Shown here: piece after piece, positions 49,314 to 58,339 of the stretch
Numbering within the stretch: the stretch's first letter is position 1
Layout of the letters: every line of letters begins with the position of its first letter
DNA from: Achromobacter spanius
Lineage (GTDB): Bacteria; Pseudomonadota; Gammaproteobacteria; Burkholderiales; Burkholderiaceae_B
Reading direction: 5' to 3'
Assembly (NCBI RefSeq): GCF_003994415.1
Contig: NZ_CP034689.1
Coordinates: 186,001-250,000 of the forward strand
DNA: 64,000 nt
The notes under the pieces: generated by a model
Told to the model about the DNA's origin: nothing
The model's input: the letters and a program-made list of their open reading frames with translations, nothing else
The model's database searches: none
Made by a program: the position numbers and the translations under genes

Positions 49314-50210
49314 ATGGCCCGACCGCATTCAACACGCTACACGGTAACCGCCCTACTTCTGCTTGGCATCGCCGTGGTGATTCTGGTGTCGCTTGGGCAG
49401 TGGCAGTTGCGTCGCAGCGATGAGCGACGCGCCATTCTGGCCGCTATCGAAGCGGGCCGCAAGCAAGCGCCGGTGTTGTTGACACCCGCCACCCCTTCTG
49501 ACGATTTGACGCCCTGGCGTGTGGCTCAGGCCACGGGCGTGTGGCAACCGCAATTCAGTGTACTGCTGGACAACCGCAACCACGAAGGGCGGCCCGGCTA
49601 CTGGCTGGCCACGCCGCTGCTGCTGGATGGGTCTTCGCGTCAGGCCGTACTGGTGCTGCGCGGCTGGCTGCCTCGGGCCATGCCCGGCCGGGGCGAACCC
49701 GCGTTGCCGGCCACGCCGCAAGGCCCGCAGACCGTCACCGGCGAAATGGCCGAACGTGTGCCGCGCCTGTTTGAATTGTGGTCGCTTGGTGGGCAGGATC
49801 AATCGGCCCTGCCCGCCACGCTGCCGGTCGCGGACGGCAAGGTGCCGCAGGTTCAAAACTTGCCGCTGGACGCTTATGCGCGTGCGACAGGGCTGAACCT
49901 GCTGCCCGTCGTGTTGGCCCAGAGCGGTCAGAGCAGCGCGAACGCTCAGAGCAGTTCGAACGCTCAGAGAAGTTCGAATGCTCAAAGCAGCCCGAACAGC
50001 CAGACCAGCCAGACCGCTCAGCCCAACCAGGCCGACGGCGACGGCCTGGTGCGCGACTGGCCTCAGCCGTCCGTGGATTTTGAAAAGAATACGTCTTACG
50101 CGGTCCAGTGGTTCGCGTTCGGCTTGATTGCCGCCATCGCATGGCTGGTGGTGCTGGGGGGCGCCATCAAGCGCATGCGCCAGCGCGCGGGACAGGGCGC
50201 AAGGCCCTGA
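49314..50210 (+). CDS. SURF1-family oxidase assembly protein with repeated linker
   Basis: SURF1 (Shy1) helps insert haem a into subunit I. The 298-residue protein has an N-terminal helix (TVTALLLLGIAVVILVSLG), the conserved GQWQLRR, NHEGRPGYWLATPL, RGWLPRAMPGRG and a C-terminal helix (VQWFAFGLIAAIAWLVVL). A Ser/Asn/Gln tract (about residues 206-235) separates the last strand from the final helix, encoded by four 18-bp tandem units (49929-50000). Confidence 0.93.
   Translation: MARPHSTRYTVTALLLLGIAVVILVSLGQWQLRRSDERRAILAAIEAGRKQAPVLLTPATPSDDLTPWRVAQATGVWQPQFSVLLDNRNHEGRPGYWLATPLLLDGSSRQAVLVLRGWLPRAMPGRGEPALPATPQGPQTVTGEMAERVPRLFELWSLGGQDQSALPATLPVADGKVPQVQNLPLDAYARATGLNLLPVVLAQSGQSSANAQSSSNAQRSSNAQSSPNSQTSQTAQPNQADGDGLVRDWPQPSVDFEKNTSYAVQWFAFGLIAAIAWLVVLGGAIKRMRQRAGQGARP
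49929..50000 (+). repeat. Four 18-bp tandem repeats inside SURF1
   Basis: Units of the form CAGAGCAGTTCGAACGCT begin at 49929, 49947, 49965 and 49983. They encode QSSANA, QSSSNA, QRSSNA and QSSPNS. The last unit is diverged, and similar codons follow to about 50030. Confidence 0.85.
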
Positions 50211-50247
50211 GCGCGCGCATCAATGAATGACTCTTCCAGGATATAAC

Positions 50248-50877
50248 GTGGCTCGCGACATCTCATCCCACACACCCGCACGCAAGCGTTCGTTGATGCC
50301 CATGCTGCTGGTGTTCCTGTGTTCGCTGGCGCCCATCGTGGCCGCCTTCGTGGTGTACATGAACCCGCAATGGTGGCCGGACGAGTCCAGCAATTACGGC
50401 ACGCTGGTGTCGCCGCAGCGCCCCATGCCCGCCGCCAACGAACTGAAACTGACGACCTTGGACGGCAAGCCGTTCGACCTGCAAAGCTTGAAGGGCAAGT
50501 GGCTGCTGGTGGCGGCCGATGGCGCGGAATGCCCGGAAAGCTGCGCTCGCAAGCTCTACATTACGCGCAACACCCACGCCAGCCAGGGCAAGAACGTGGA
50601 TCGCCTGGCCCGCGTCTGGTTCATTACCGACGACGCGCCGGTGCCGCAGAAAGTGCTGGATGCCTATCAGGGCACCGTCATGCTGCGCGTGAACCCGGAC
50701 CAGCTTGCGCACTACCTGCTGGCCCGCGACACCGCCGCCGGGCAGCCGGGCTTGCAGGACCCGATCTGGGTGATCGACCCGCTGGGCAACCTGATGATGC
50801 AGTACCCTGCCCAGGCGGATGGCGTGAAGGTGCGCAAGGACATCAGCAAGCTGGTCTATAACTCGCGCATTGGTTAA
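50248..50877 (+). CDS. Membrane-anchored SCO/thioredoxin-like protein of the oxidase cluster
   Basis: The 209-residue protein has a helix (SLMPMLLVFLCSLAPIVAAF) and a thioredoxin-like domain with CPESC (Cys-x3-Cys), reminiscent of the copper-binding CPDVC of SCO proteins, but the downstream His of SCO is not obvious. Members with this architecture lie between SURF1 and ctaA in betaproteobacterial clusters, probably in oxidase assembly. GTG 50248 is preferred because AGGA lies six bases before it; ATG 50227 is in frame without a ribosome site. Confidence 0.8.
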   Translation: MARDISSHTPARKRSLMPMLLVFLCSLAPIVAAFVVYMNPQWWPDESSNYGTLVSPQRPMPAANELKLTTLDGKPFDLQSLKGKWLLVAADGAECPESCARKLYITRNTHASQGKNVDRLARVWFITDDAPVPQKVLDAYQGTVMLRVNPDQLAHYLLARDTAAGQPGLQDPIWVIDPLGNLMMQYPAQADGVKVRKDISKLVYNSRIG

Positions 50878-50943
50878 GCATTCTTTGCCCGCCACCGGCA
50901 CCCTATGGGGTGCGCGGCTCGGGGGTACTTACAGTTGGTTGAT

Positions 50944-51978
50944 ATGGAACGCATCAAAGCGCGTTATCGCAAGCTCGTTTTCTTCACCTGGTTCCTGACG
51001 CTGGACCTGATCATGTTTGGCGCCTTCGTGCGCCTGACGGACTCCGGCCTGGGTTGCCCGGATTGGCCCGGCTGCTACGGCAGCGTCACGCCCTTGGGCG
51101 CGCAGGGCGACATCCATCAGGCGTCGCAGGCCATGCCCTTCGGACCCGTCACGATGTCCAAGGCCTGGATCGAAATGATCCATCGCTACGTCGGCACCAT
51201 CCTGGGCATGCTCATCATTGGCATCGTCTACATGGCATGGCGCTATCGCCGCGAACTGGGCCGCTCGCCCGCGCTGGCCGTGACGACGCTGGTCGCCGTG
51301 TGCGTGCAAGGCGCCTTCGGCGCGTGGACCGTCACGCACAAGCTCATGCCCGCCGTGGTGACGGCCCACCTGGTGTTCGGGCTGTCGGTACTGGCGCTGA
51401 TGACGTGGCTATCGGCCCGCGAACGTCCGCACCTGGCCATTGCAGCAACCGCTGCGCGTTGGAAGCCCTGGGTAGCGGTGGGCTTTGGCCTGCTGCTGGT
51501 GCAGGTGACGCTAGGCGGCTGGGTCAGCACCAACTACGCCGCGCTGGCCTGCATGGACTTTCCCATGTGCCACGGCCAGTGGGTGCCCGACATGGACTTC
51601 CACGGCGGCTATTCGGTGATTCGTGGCCTGGGTGAATTGCCATCGGGCGAAATGATCTCCCAGCCCGCGCTGACCGCCATCCACTGGGTGCATCGCAATT
51701 TCGCGTTCGTCGTGTTCCTGTACCTGGGCACGCTGGCCTGGCGGTTGCGGGCCGAACCGGGCCTGCGCGGCCCCGCCACGCTGATGCTGGCCTTGCTGGT
51801 CGCGCAATTGTTCACCGGCCTGACGACCATCTTCTTTCAGTGGCCGCTCTTGATTGCGGTGTTGCACAATGGGGGCGCCGCCGGCCTGACCTTGGCCGCC
51901 GTGGTGCTGATGGTGCGTTTATCCACGGCGGGAAGCGTGCCGACCGGGGGCTATGGCCCCAATTCGGTGCGCGTTTAA
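50944..51978 (+). CDS. ctaA: Haem A synthase
   Basis: CtaA (Cox15) oxidises the methyl group of haem O to make haem A. The 344-residue protein has eight helices, the cysteine loop LTDSGLGCPDWPGCYGSV and the haem-binding histidines in MIHRYVGTILG, TAHLVFGLSVL and IHWVHRNFAFV. The ATG at 50944 (MERIKARYRKLVFFTW) is likely; longer frames upstream have no better site. It lies next to ctaB, which supplies haem O. Confidence 0.95.
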   Translation: MERIKARYRKLVFFTWFLTLDLIMFGAFVRLTDSGLGCPDWPGCYGSVTPLGAQGDIHQASQAMPFGPVTMSKAWIEMIHRYVGTILGMLIIGIVYMAWRYRRELGRSPALAVTTLVAVCVQGAFGAWTVTHKLMPAVVTAHLVFGLSVLALMTWLSARERPHLAIAATAARWKPWVAVGFGLLLVQVTLGGWVSTNYAALACMDFPMCHGQWVPDMDFHGGYSVIRGLGELPSGEMISQPALTAIHWVHRNFAFVVFLYLGTLAWRLRAEPGLRGPATLMLALLVAQLFTGLTTIFFQWPLLIAVLHNGGAAGLTLAAVVLMVRLSTAGSVPTGGYGPNSVRV

Positions 51979-51991
51979 AATAGGGTCCACT

Positions 51992-52885
51992 ATGACCAGT
52001 CTTGCCGCTCCTCAACCCGGATTGCTCCGCCAATACCTCGTACTCACCAAGCCGCGCGTCACGCAGTTGGCGGTGTTTTGCGCGGTCATCGGTATGTTTC
52101 TCGCTGTACCGGGCGTACCCGATATGCGCCGCGTGCTGTTTGGCACCATCGGCATCTGGCTGCTGGCCGCAGCCGCCTTCGCCATCAACTGCCTGATCGA
52201 ACAGGAAGTGGATGCGCGCATGCTGCGCACGGCGCGGCGCGCCACCGCCCGGGGCACCATTTCCGCGTTCCAGGTGCTGAGCCTGTCGGGCCTGTTGGGC
52301 GGCGCGGGCATGTTCGTGCTGTACACGCTGGTGAACCCGCTGACCATGTGGCTGACCTTCGCCACGTTTGTGGGTTACGCCGTCATCTATACCGTCATCC
52401 TCAAGCCGCGCACGCCGCAGAACATCGTGATTGGCGGCTTGTCGGGCGCCATGCCGCCGGCGCTGGGCTGGGCCGCCGTGGCGGATTCCGTGCCTGCCGA
52501 GGCCTGGGTGCTGGTGCTGATCATCTTCATCTGGACCCCGCCGCACTTCTGGGCGCTGGCGCTGTACCGCAACCATGACTACGCCAAGGCCGGCCTGCCC
52601 ATGCTGCCGGTCACGCATGGCAACCAATTCACGCGCTTGCACATCCTGCTCTACAGCGTGGCGCTGGTGGCCACGACGCTCTTGCCCTACGCCATCCGCA
52701 TGAGCGGCGTGCTCTATCTGTTGTCGGCACTGGTGCTGGGCGGCATGTTCGTGTCCTATGCCTGGCGCCTGTACCGCGTCTATAGCGACGAACTGGCGCG
52801 CAGCATGTTCCGCTTTTCCATTCTCTACCTGGCGCTGCTGTTCGGCGCCCTGCTGGTGGACCACTGGGTCGGCCTGCTGCGCTGA
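51992..52885 (+). CDS. ctaB: Protohaem IX farnesyltransferase
   Basis: CtaB (CyoE) adds a farnesyl group to haem B to give haem O. The 297-residue prenyltransferase has LVLTKPRVTQLAVFCAVIGM, the modified first Asp-rich motif NCLIEQEVDARMLRTARRAT, and the second region DYAKAGLPMLPVTHG. The start at ATG 51992 gives MTSLAAPQPGLLRQYL; a longer frame overlaps ctaA. The sequence matches what I recall of Bordetella CtaB. Confidence 0.96.
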   Translation: MTSLAAPQPGLLRQYLVLTKPRVTQLAVFCAVIGMFLAVPGVPDMRRVLFGTIGIWLLAAAAFAINCLIEQEVDARMLRTARRATARGTISAFQVLSLSGLLGGAGMFVLYTLVNPLTMWLTFATFVGYAVIYTVILKPRTPQNIVIGGLSGAMPPALGWAAVADSVPAEAWVLVLIIFIWTPPHFWALALYRNHDYAKAGLPMLPVTHGNQFTRLHILLYSVALVATTLLPYAIRMSGVLYLLSALVLGGMFVSYAWRLYRVYSDELARSMFRFSILYLALLFGALLVDHWVGLLR

Positions 52886-52902
52886 CCCCTGGAGATTGTT
52901 TG

Positions 52903-53517
52903 ATGTCTTTGTTTTCCGCGAGCCGCCGGCAGGGTCTGCGCTTTGCCGCCGCTGCCGCCATCACTGTCCTTAGCGCCACCCTTGCCGCCTGCGGCGACAG
53001 CGCGCCCAAGTTCAAGGGCAGCGACATCAGCGGCACCCAGTTGGGCCGTGGCCTGGAGCTGACCGACACCAATGGCAAGACCCGCCAGTTGTCCGACTTT
53101 GCCGGCAAGGTTGTCGTGGTGTTCTTTGGTTTCACGCAATGCCCGGACGTGTGTCCCACGTCCCTGGCTGAACTGACCGAAGTCATGAAGAAGCTGGGTC
53201 CGGACGCCGACCGCGTGCAGGTCTTGCTGATCACCGTGGACCCCGAGCGCGATACGCAGGAAGTGTTGAAGCAGTATGTGACGGCATTCGACCCGCGCTT
53301 TCTGGGCCTGACCGGCACGCCGGACCAGATCAAGAAGGCTGCCGCGTCATTCAAGGCGTATTACGCCAAGGCGCCCACCAAGGACGGCAACTACACGATG
53401 GACCACACCGCCGCGTTCTACCTGCTGGATGGCAAGGGCGAATCGCGCGTGCTGGCCAACAACACGCTGGGTGTGGACGCGCTCACGCACGACATCCAGG
53501 CGCTGCTTAAAGACTAG
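52903..53517 (+). CDS. SCO1/SenC copper-chaperone lipoprotein
   Basis: SCO proteins deliver copper to the CuA centre of subunit II. The 204-residue protein has a lipoprotein signal with LAAC (Cys about residue 30), the thioredoxin fold with CPDVC (about residue 82) in FFGFTQCPDVCPTSLAELT, and the copper-ligand His in MDHTAAFYLLDGKG. The ATG at 52903 is preferred over a TTG one codon upstream. It is the last gene of the oxidase cluster. Confidence 0.94.
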   Translation: MSLFSASRRQGLRFAAAAAITVLSATLAACGDSAPKFKGSDISGTQLGRGLELTDTNGKTRQLSDFAGKVVVVFFGFTQCPDVCPTSLAELTEVMKKLGPDADRVQVLLITVDPERDTQEVLKQYVTAFDPRFLGLTGTPDQIKKAAASFKAYYAKAPTKDGNYTMDHTAAFYLLDGKGESRVLANNTLGVDALTHDIQALLKD

Positions 53518-53538
53518 CGGGCTAGTGCGTAAGAAGGA

Positions 53539-53766
53539 TCAGCGGGTTTGCGAACCCGCCGCAGCCCAGCCGGCCAACGCCGCCTGGGCTTTTTCATTCA
53601 GCTCGGCCACGGCAATGTCGTGCCGGTGCGTGATGATCATCAGGGCATAGGGCGTGGCCAGCGCCGCGGCTTCAGGGCACAGGCGCGACTCGTCGCCAAC
53701 GGACGGGGAGACGTTGCGCCAGTAATTGATGGCCTGTTCGAGCTGGGGCAGGGAAATGGAATCCAT
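53539..53766 (-). CDS. DUF3717 small protein
   Basis: A 75-residue protein begins MDSISLPQLEQAINYWRN, containing the AIN pattern typical of DUF3717, then a central ALMIITHRHDIAVAEL and an Ala-rich tail. Function is unknown. It is convergent with the SCO gene (21 bp between stops). The start at 53766 is uncertain; a GTG at 53781 is in frame, with no decisive ribosome site for either. Confidence 0.75.
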   Translation of the reverse strand: MDSISLPQLEQAINYWRNVSPSVGDESRLCPEAAALATPYALMIITHRHDIAVAELNEKAQAALAGWAAAGSQTR

Positions 53767-53910
53767 GCGCGTATTGTCCACGAATGGGCATGGCTGTCCA
53801 CCGACGTGCCCGGCGCCTGCAACCCCTGCAAAGAAGCGTCACCATCGCAACATGCCGAAACCGCGTGCGGGTGCTATACCGATGCCGGTTAGTTACGATG
53901 GAGCATCGTC

Positions 53911-54558
53911 ATGAATACATCCACCCGAATCCAGCACTCGCGCAGCGGCTTGCACCCCTTGGTTGCGGCTGCCGCCATCGCCGTCATTGTCATGTGCGCC
54001 GTGGGCGTGGCCGCGGTGATGGGCTGGTTGCCGTCGCCGTCGGCCAATCCGCATGCCGACACCCCGGTGGCGGAAGCTGGCCCTGAAGACGCCAATCTGG
54101 CTCCTGCGCCTGCACAAGCACAAGCGCAGCCGTCCGCGCCGCAGGCGCAGCAAGCCCGCCCGGCCTCGGCGCCGCGAGCATCCGCTCCGGCACCCGCCAA
54201 GCAGGCATGCCAAAGCTGCGGGGTAGTGGAAACCATCCGGCAGGTGCAGGTGCCGGTGAAGGACAACAGTGACCACCTGGTCGGCACCATCGGTGGCGGC
54301 GTGGTCGGCGGCGTCGTGGGTAATCAATTTGGCGGAGGCAGCGGCAAGACGGCGCTGACCGTGCTGGGCGCGGTGGGCGGTGCTTTGGCAGGCCGTGAAG
54401 TTGAGCGTAATATCAGACAGCAACAAACGGTGACGCACTATGAGCTGACGGTCCGCATGAGCGACGGCAGTGCGCGCCAGTTCCGCAGCGCGCAGCCGTT
54501 CGCCTTTGCTTCGGGCGATCACGTGCGCGTGGAAAACAACCAGCTGCTGCCGGGCTAA
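53911..54558 (+). CDS. Glycine-zipper (2TM) domain envelope protein
   Basis: The 215-residue protein has an N-terminal helix (LVAAAAIAVIVMCAVGVAAV), an Ala/Pro/Gln-rich linker, two cysteines in KQACQSCGVV, and a glycine-zipper domain (TIGGGVVGGVVGNQFGGG, then GAVGGALAGREVERN). Such domains form membrane-associated oligomers in SlyB/OmpA-like envelope proteins; no precise function is known. The start is the ATG at 53911. Confidence 0.82.
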   Translation: MNTSTRIQHSRSGLHPLVAAAAIAVIVMCAVGVAAVMGWLPSPSANPHADTPVAEAGPEDANLAPAPAQAQAQPSAPQAQQARPASAPRASAPAPAKQACQSCGVVETIRQVQVPVKDNSDHLVGTIGGGVVGGVVGNQFGGGSGKTALTVLGAVGGALAGREVERNIRQQQTVTHYELTVRMSDGSARQFRSAQPFAFASGDHVRVENNQLLPG

Positions 54559-54599
54559 CCCGCGCGGCCGGCGGCAATCAGTCCATGGGGAGACCTGGC

Positions 54600-55427
54600 A
54601 TGAGCGACCAATTCACGAACCCGTTTGTCCTTCCCGGCATGGGACAGAATTCCGACCTGTCGGGCAACCCCTTGCTGGCCAGCATGGAAATGATGCGCCA
54701 GGCATGGGCCGGCCTGACCGGCCCGGGCGGCCTGGCCAGCAGCCTGCCGATGGCGCCTCCCATGAATCTTGAAGACCTGGACCGCCGTATCGCCGAGTTG
54801 CGTTCGGTGGAAAACTGGCTGCGCATGAACCTGTCCATGCTGTCGTCCACCATCCAGGGCATGGAAGTGCAGCGTTCCACCATCAGCACCCTGCGTGCGT
54901 TTGTGGACAGCGCGGCCAGCATGGACATGAACGCCGTGCGCGACAGCGGCGCGGCGTCGCCGCTGGAAGTGGTGCTAGGGCTGAAACCCGCACCGACATC
55001 CGCTGCCAAACCGGCAGCACCGGACAGCGCACGCGACACCAAGCCGCAAGGTCCTTCCGCTGGCGCGGCGTCGGAATCGGATGCCGCTAACGCATCGGCC
55101 GCATCGGCCTCCGAATCGGCCGGCCCTGGCATGACCGAGCAAATGGGCGCCGCCGCGCAGTCGGCGTCGAAGGCGTGGTGGGACCTGCTGCAGCAGCAGT
55201 TCAACCAGATTGCAGCCGCCACCGCCGCGTCCATGCCGACCAACCCCGCCGAGTCGGGCGCGTCCGCCACGCCCAAATCCAAGGATTCCAAACCGGCCGC
55301 CAAGACCGAAGCCAAGGCTTCCAAGCCCGCCGCGCGCAAGCCCGCGGCCAAGTCCACTTCGAAGACGGCAGCCAAGTCCGCGCCTCGGGCGTCCAAGAAC
55401 AACGGGCCTGCCGACGGCAAGCCCTGA
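54600..55427 (+). CDS. phaM: PhaM-family polyhydroxyalkanoate granule protein
   Basis: PhaM of Cupriavidus binds PHB synthase and nucleoid DNA, distributing granules at division. This 275-residue protein has the family N-terminus (MSDQFTNPFVLPGMGQ, LLASMEMMRQAWAGL), the leucine-rich coiled region LDRRIAELRSVENWLRMNLS, and a C-terminal tail of Lys/Pro/Ala repeats (KPAARKPAAKSTSKTA) like histone H1. The start ATG at 54600 has GGGGAG upstream. Length fits the family. Confidence 0.85.
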   Translation: MSDQFTNPFVLPGMGQNSDLSGNPLLASMEMMRQAWAGLTGPGGLASSLPMAPPMNLEDLDRRIAELRSVENWLRMNLSMLSSTIQGMEVQRSTISTLRAFVDSAASMDMNAVRDSGAASPLEVVLGLKPAPTSAAKPAAPDSARDTKPQGPSAGAASESDAANASAASASESAGPGMTEQMGAAAQSASKAWWDLLQQQFNQIAAATAASMPTNPAESGASATPKSKDSKPAAKTEAKASKPAARKPAAKSTSKTAAKSAPRASKNNGPADGKP

Positions 55428-55493
55428 ACTCCTTTCAATCGACCCGCATCAGCCGCAAGGCCGTTTGCGCCGTCTCTCAACCTATCAGAACTT

Positions 55494-56867
55494 ATGCTTA
55501 ATGTAGTGATCCTCGCCGCCGGACTGGGCAAACGCATGCAGTCCGACCTTCCCAAAGTCTTGCACACGCTGGCCGGCAAACCCATGCTGGCACATGTGCT
55601 GGACAGCGCGCGCCAGTTGAAGCCCGCGCGCATCATCGTTGTGGTGGGCCACGGCGCGGATCGCGTCAAACAGGCTTTTGCAGGCCAGGCGGATCTGCAC
55701 TTCGTGTTGCAGCAGCCGCAACAAGGCACGGGCCACGCGGTGCAGCAAGCCGTGCCGGTGCTGCTGGAAGGCGATGGCAAGGACGACGTTACGCTGGTGC
55801 TGTACGGCGACGTGCCGCTGGTACAGCCCGACACGCTGCAACGCCTGCTGGAAGCGCGAGGCCAGGGCGCCGCCGTGCTGACCGAAGTGCTGGACGATTC
55901 CACCGGCTATGGCCGCATCGTGCGTGATGACAAGGGCAACGTGTGCCGCATCGTCGAACACAAAGATGCGTCGGAAGCCGAACACGCCATCAAGGAAGTG
56001 AACACCGGCATTCTGACTGCGCCGACGGCCAAGCTGAAAGATTGGCTGAGCCGTATCGACAACAAGAACGCGCAAGGCGAGTACTACCTGACCGACGTGG
56101 TCGGCCTGGCCGTGGTCGACAAGGTGCCGGTGGGCGCGGCGCAACCCGGCGCGGGTTGGGAAACGCTGGGCGTGAACAGCCGCGTGCAGCAAGCCGAGCT
56201 GGAACGCCGCTTTCAGGGCGAGCACGCCCGTCGCCAACTTGAAGCCGGCGTGACGCTGGCCGACCCCGCCCGCTTTGATGTGCGCGGCACGCTCACTTGC
56301 GGGCGCGACGTATTCATTGACGTGGGCTGCGTGTTCGAAGGCAAGGTCACGCTGGCTGACGGCGTGCGCGTGGGTCCGCACTGCGTGCTGCGCGACGTGA
56401 CCGTGGGCGCGGGCACGCAGATCGAGGCATTCAGCCATTTGCAGCAAGCCGAAGTGGGCCAGGATGCACGCGTGGGCCCGTATGCCCGCCTGCGTCCGGG
56501 CGCTGAATTGGGCGACCGCAGCCACGTCGGCAACTTCGTCGAAATAAAGAAGAGCGTGCTGGGCGCCGACAGCAAGGCCAACCACCTGGCCTACATCGGC
56601 GACGCCGACATTGGCCAGCGCGTGAACGTGGGCGCGGGCACCATCACCTGCAACTACGACGGCGTGAACAAGCACCGCACCGTCATCGAAGACGACGCCT
56701 TCATCGGTTCGGATACGCAGTTGGTGGCGCCGGTGCGCGTGGGCCGGGGGGCAACCCTGGGCGCGGGCACCACCCTGACCCGCGACGCGCCGGCCGACAA
56801 GCTGACGGTGTCGCGCGCCAAGCAGATCACCGTTGAGGGTTGGCAGCGTCCCGCGAAGAAGTCGTGA
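55494..56867 (+). CDS. glmU: Bifunctional GlcNAc-1-phosphate uridyltransferase / glucosamine-1-phosphate acetyltransferase
   Basis: GlmU makes UDP-GlcNAc for peptidoglycan and lipopolysaccharide. The 457-residue protein has an N-terminal uridyltransferase domain (VVILAAGLGKRMQSDLPKVL; QGTGHAVQQA; LYGDVPLV) and a C-terminal left-handed beta-helix acetyltransferase (GPYARLRPGAELG, NFVEIKKSVLG, GAGTITCNYDGVNKHRT). The start is the ATG at 55494. Its stop overlaps the next start. Confidence 0.97.
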   Translation: MLNVVILAAGLGKRMQSDLPKVLHTLAGKPMLAHVLDSARQLKPARIIVVVGHGADRVKQAFAGQADLHFVLQQPQQGTGHAVQQAVPVLLEGDGKDDVTLVLYGDVPLVQPDTLQRLLEARGQGAAVLTEVLDDSTGYGRIVRDDKGNVCRIVEHKDASEAEHAIKEVNTGILTAPTAKLKDWLSRIDNKNAQGEYYLTDVVGLAVVDKVPVGAAQPGAGWETLGVNSRVQQAELERRFQGEHARRQLEAGVTLADPARFDVRGTLTCGRDVFIDVGCVFEGKVTLADGVRVGPHCVLRDVTVGAGTQIEAFSHLQQAEVGQDARVGPYARLRPGAELGDRSHVGNFVEIKKSVLGADSKANHLAYIGDADIGQRVNVGAGTITCNYDGVNKHRTVIEDDAFIGSDTQLVAPVRVGRGATLGAGTTLTRDAPADKLTVSRAKQITVEGWQRPAKKS

Positions 56868-58237
56868 TGGCGGAGAACGACGCCGGCAAGGCCGCCCTGC
56901 CTGACGGCCTGCCCGCGCCGCGCCGTTACTGGGCGGCTGCCACGGTCATGACAGGCATCAGCCTGTCGGTGCTGGACACCACCATCGCCAACGTGGCGCT
57001 GCCCACGATTTCCGTGGACCTCAACGCCTCGCCCGCCCAGGCAGTGTGGATCGTCAACGCCTACAACCTGGCGGTGGTGATGACGCTGCTGCCCTTGTCG
57101 GCGCTGGCCGAGCGCATCGGCTTTCGCCGCATGTTCACCTTCGGCCTGATCCTGTTCACTCTGGCATCGCTGGGCTGTGCGCTGGCCGGCACCTTGTGGC
57201 AGTTGACCGCCGCGCGCGTTTTCCAGGGCGTGGGCGCCGCCACGCTGATGTGCATGTTCGGCGGCCTGGTGCGCAATATCTATCCGCTGCACATGCTGGG
57301 CCGGGGCATCAGCATCAACGCCACCACGGTGGCCGTGATGTCGGTGCTGGGGCCCACCATCGGCTCCGCCATTCTGTCGGTGGCGCCGTGGCCCTGGATC
57401 TTCGCCGTCAACCTGCCCATCTGCGTGCTGGCCATGTTCGGCCTGCGCCATCTGCCCGAAGTGCCGCGCAACGATGTGAAGCTGGACTGGGTCAGCGTGC
57501 TGCTCTGCATGGCGACGCTGGGCGTGTTCATTTCCGGCGTCGACATGATGGGCCAGGACCTGCTGCGTGGTATCGGCCTGGTGGCCATTGCGTCGGTGGC
57601 GGGCTGGGTGCTGGTGCGCCGCGCCAGCAAGCAGCCGGCGCCCTTGGTGCCGGTGGACCTGCTGCGCATCCGCCCGCTGGCGTTCGCGGTGGGCGCGTCC
57701 GCCTGTACCTTCGCCGCGCAGATGGCGTCGTATGTGGCCCTGCCGTTCTACTTCCAGCAGGTGCTGGGCCGGCCGTACCTGGAAGTGGGCTTGCTGATGG
57801 GCGCCTGGCCCGTGGGCACGGCGCTTATCGCCCCGCTGGCTGGCCGCCTGTCCGACCGCTATTCCGCCGCCACCCTAAGCGGCGTGGGGGCGGCAACCAT
57901 GGTGGCCGGCATGCTCTGGCTGACCCTGCTGCCGGCCTCGGTGTCGAATTGGCCCATCGTGGCCGGCATGTTCGTGGCGGGCGTGGGCTTTGGCTTCTTT
58001 CAGACGCCGAATAACCGCGCCATGCTATCGGCCGCGCCCCGCGCGCGTAGCGGGGCGGCGGGCGGCCTGCAAGCCACCACCCGCGTGTTCGGGCAAAGCT
58101 TCGGCACCGCGCTGGTGGCCATCGCGTTCAGCATCAGCCTGGCGCACGGGCCGGGACTGGCGCTGGTGCTGGGCACGATATGCGCGGCCTTGGCGGTGGT
58201 GGTGAATACCGTCCGATTCAACAAATTACGCGTCTAG
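56867..58237 (+). CDS. DHA2-type MFS multidrug efflux transporter
   Basis: The 456-residue protein has fourteen expected helices and the DHA2 signatures: SVLDTTIANVALPTI (D/R motif) near residue 40, LAERIGFRRMFTFGLI, and a C-terminal PNNRAMLSAAPRARSGAAGG. The ATG at 56867 overlaps the glmU stop (TGATG), so its expression follows glmU. Substrate unknown. Confidence 0.9.
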   Translation: MAENDAGKAALPDGLPAPRRYWAAATVMTGISLSVLDTTIANVALPTISVDLNASPAQAVWIVNAYNLAVVMTLLPLSALAERIGFRRMFTFGLILFTLASLGCALAGTLWQLTAARVFQGVGAATLMCMFGGLVRNIYPLHMLGRGISINATTVAVMSVLGPTIGSAILSVAPWPWIFAVNLPICVLAMFGLRHLPEVPRNDVKLDWVSVLLCMATLGVFISGVDMMGQDLLRGIGLVAIASVAGWVLVRRASKQPAPLVPVDLLRIRPLAFAVGASACTFAAQMASYVALPFYFQQVLGRPYLEVGLLMGAWPVGTALIAPLAGRLSDRYSAATLSGVGAATMVAGMLWLTLLPASVSNWPIVAGMFVAGVGFGFFQTPNNRAMLSAAPRARSGAAGGLQATTRVFGQSFGTALVAIAFSISLAHGPGLALVLGTICAALAVVVNTVRFNKLRV

Positions 58238-58269
58238 GGGCCGCAGCGCCCCTGGCCCCCGGCCGCTTC

Positions 58270-58308
58270 TATAATGGCGGCCGGCGCCTGGTTCCTTTTG
58301 CCAGGCGC
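58270..58308 (+). promoter_or_regulatory. Possible ugd promoter -10 and 5' hairpin
   Basis: TATAAT (58270-58275) would start RNA near 58282, where the stem GCGCCTGG (58284-58291) / CCAGGCGC (58301-58308) begins, perfect over 8 bp with a TTCCTTTTG loop. No clear -35 is seen. It may stabilise the mRNA or be an operator. Confidence 0.4.
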
Positions 58309-58339
58309 GCAAGATTCCCTATTTTGAAGGCGTGCAGGC

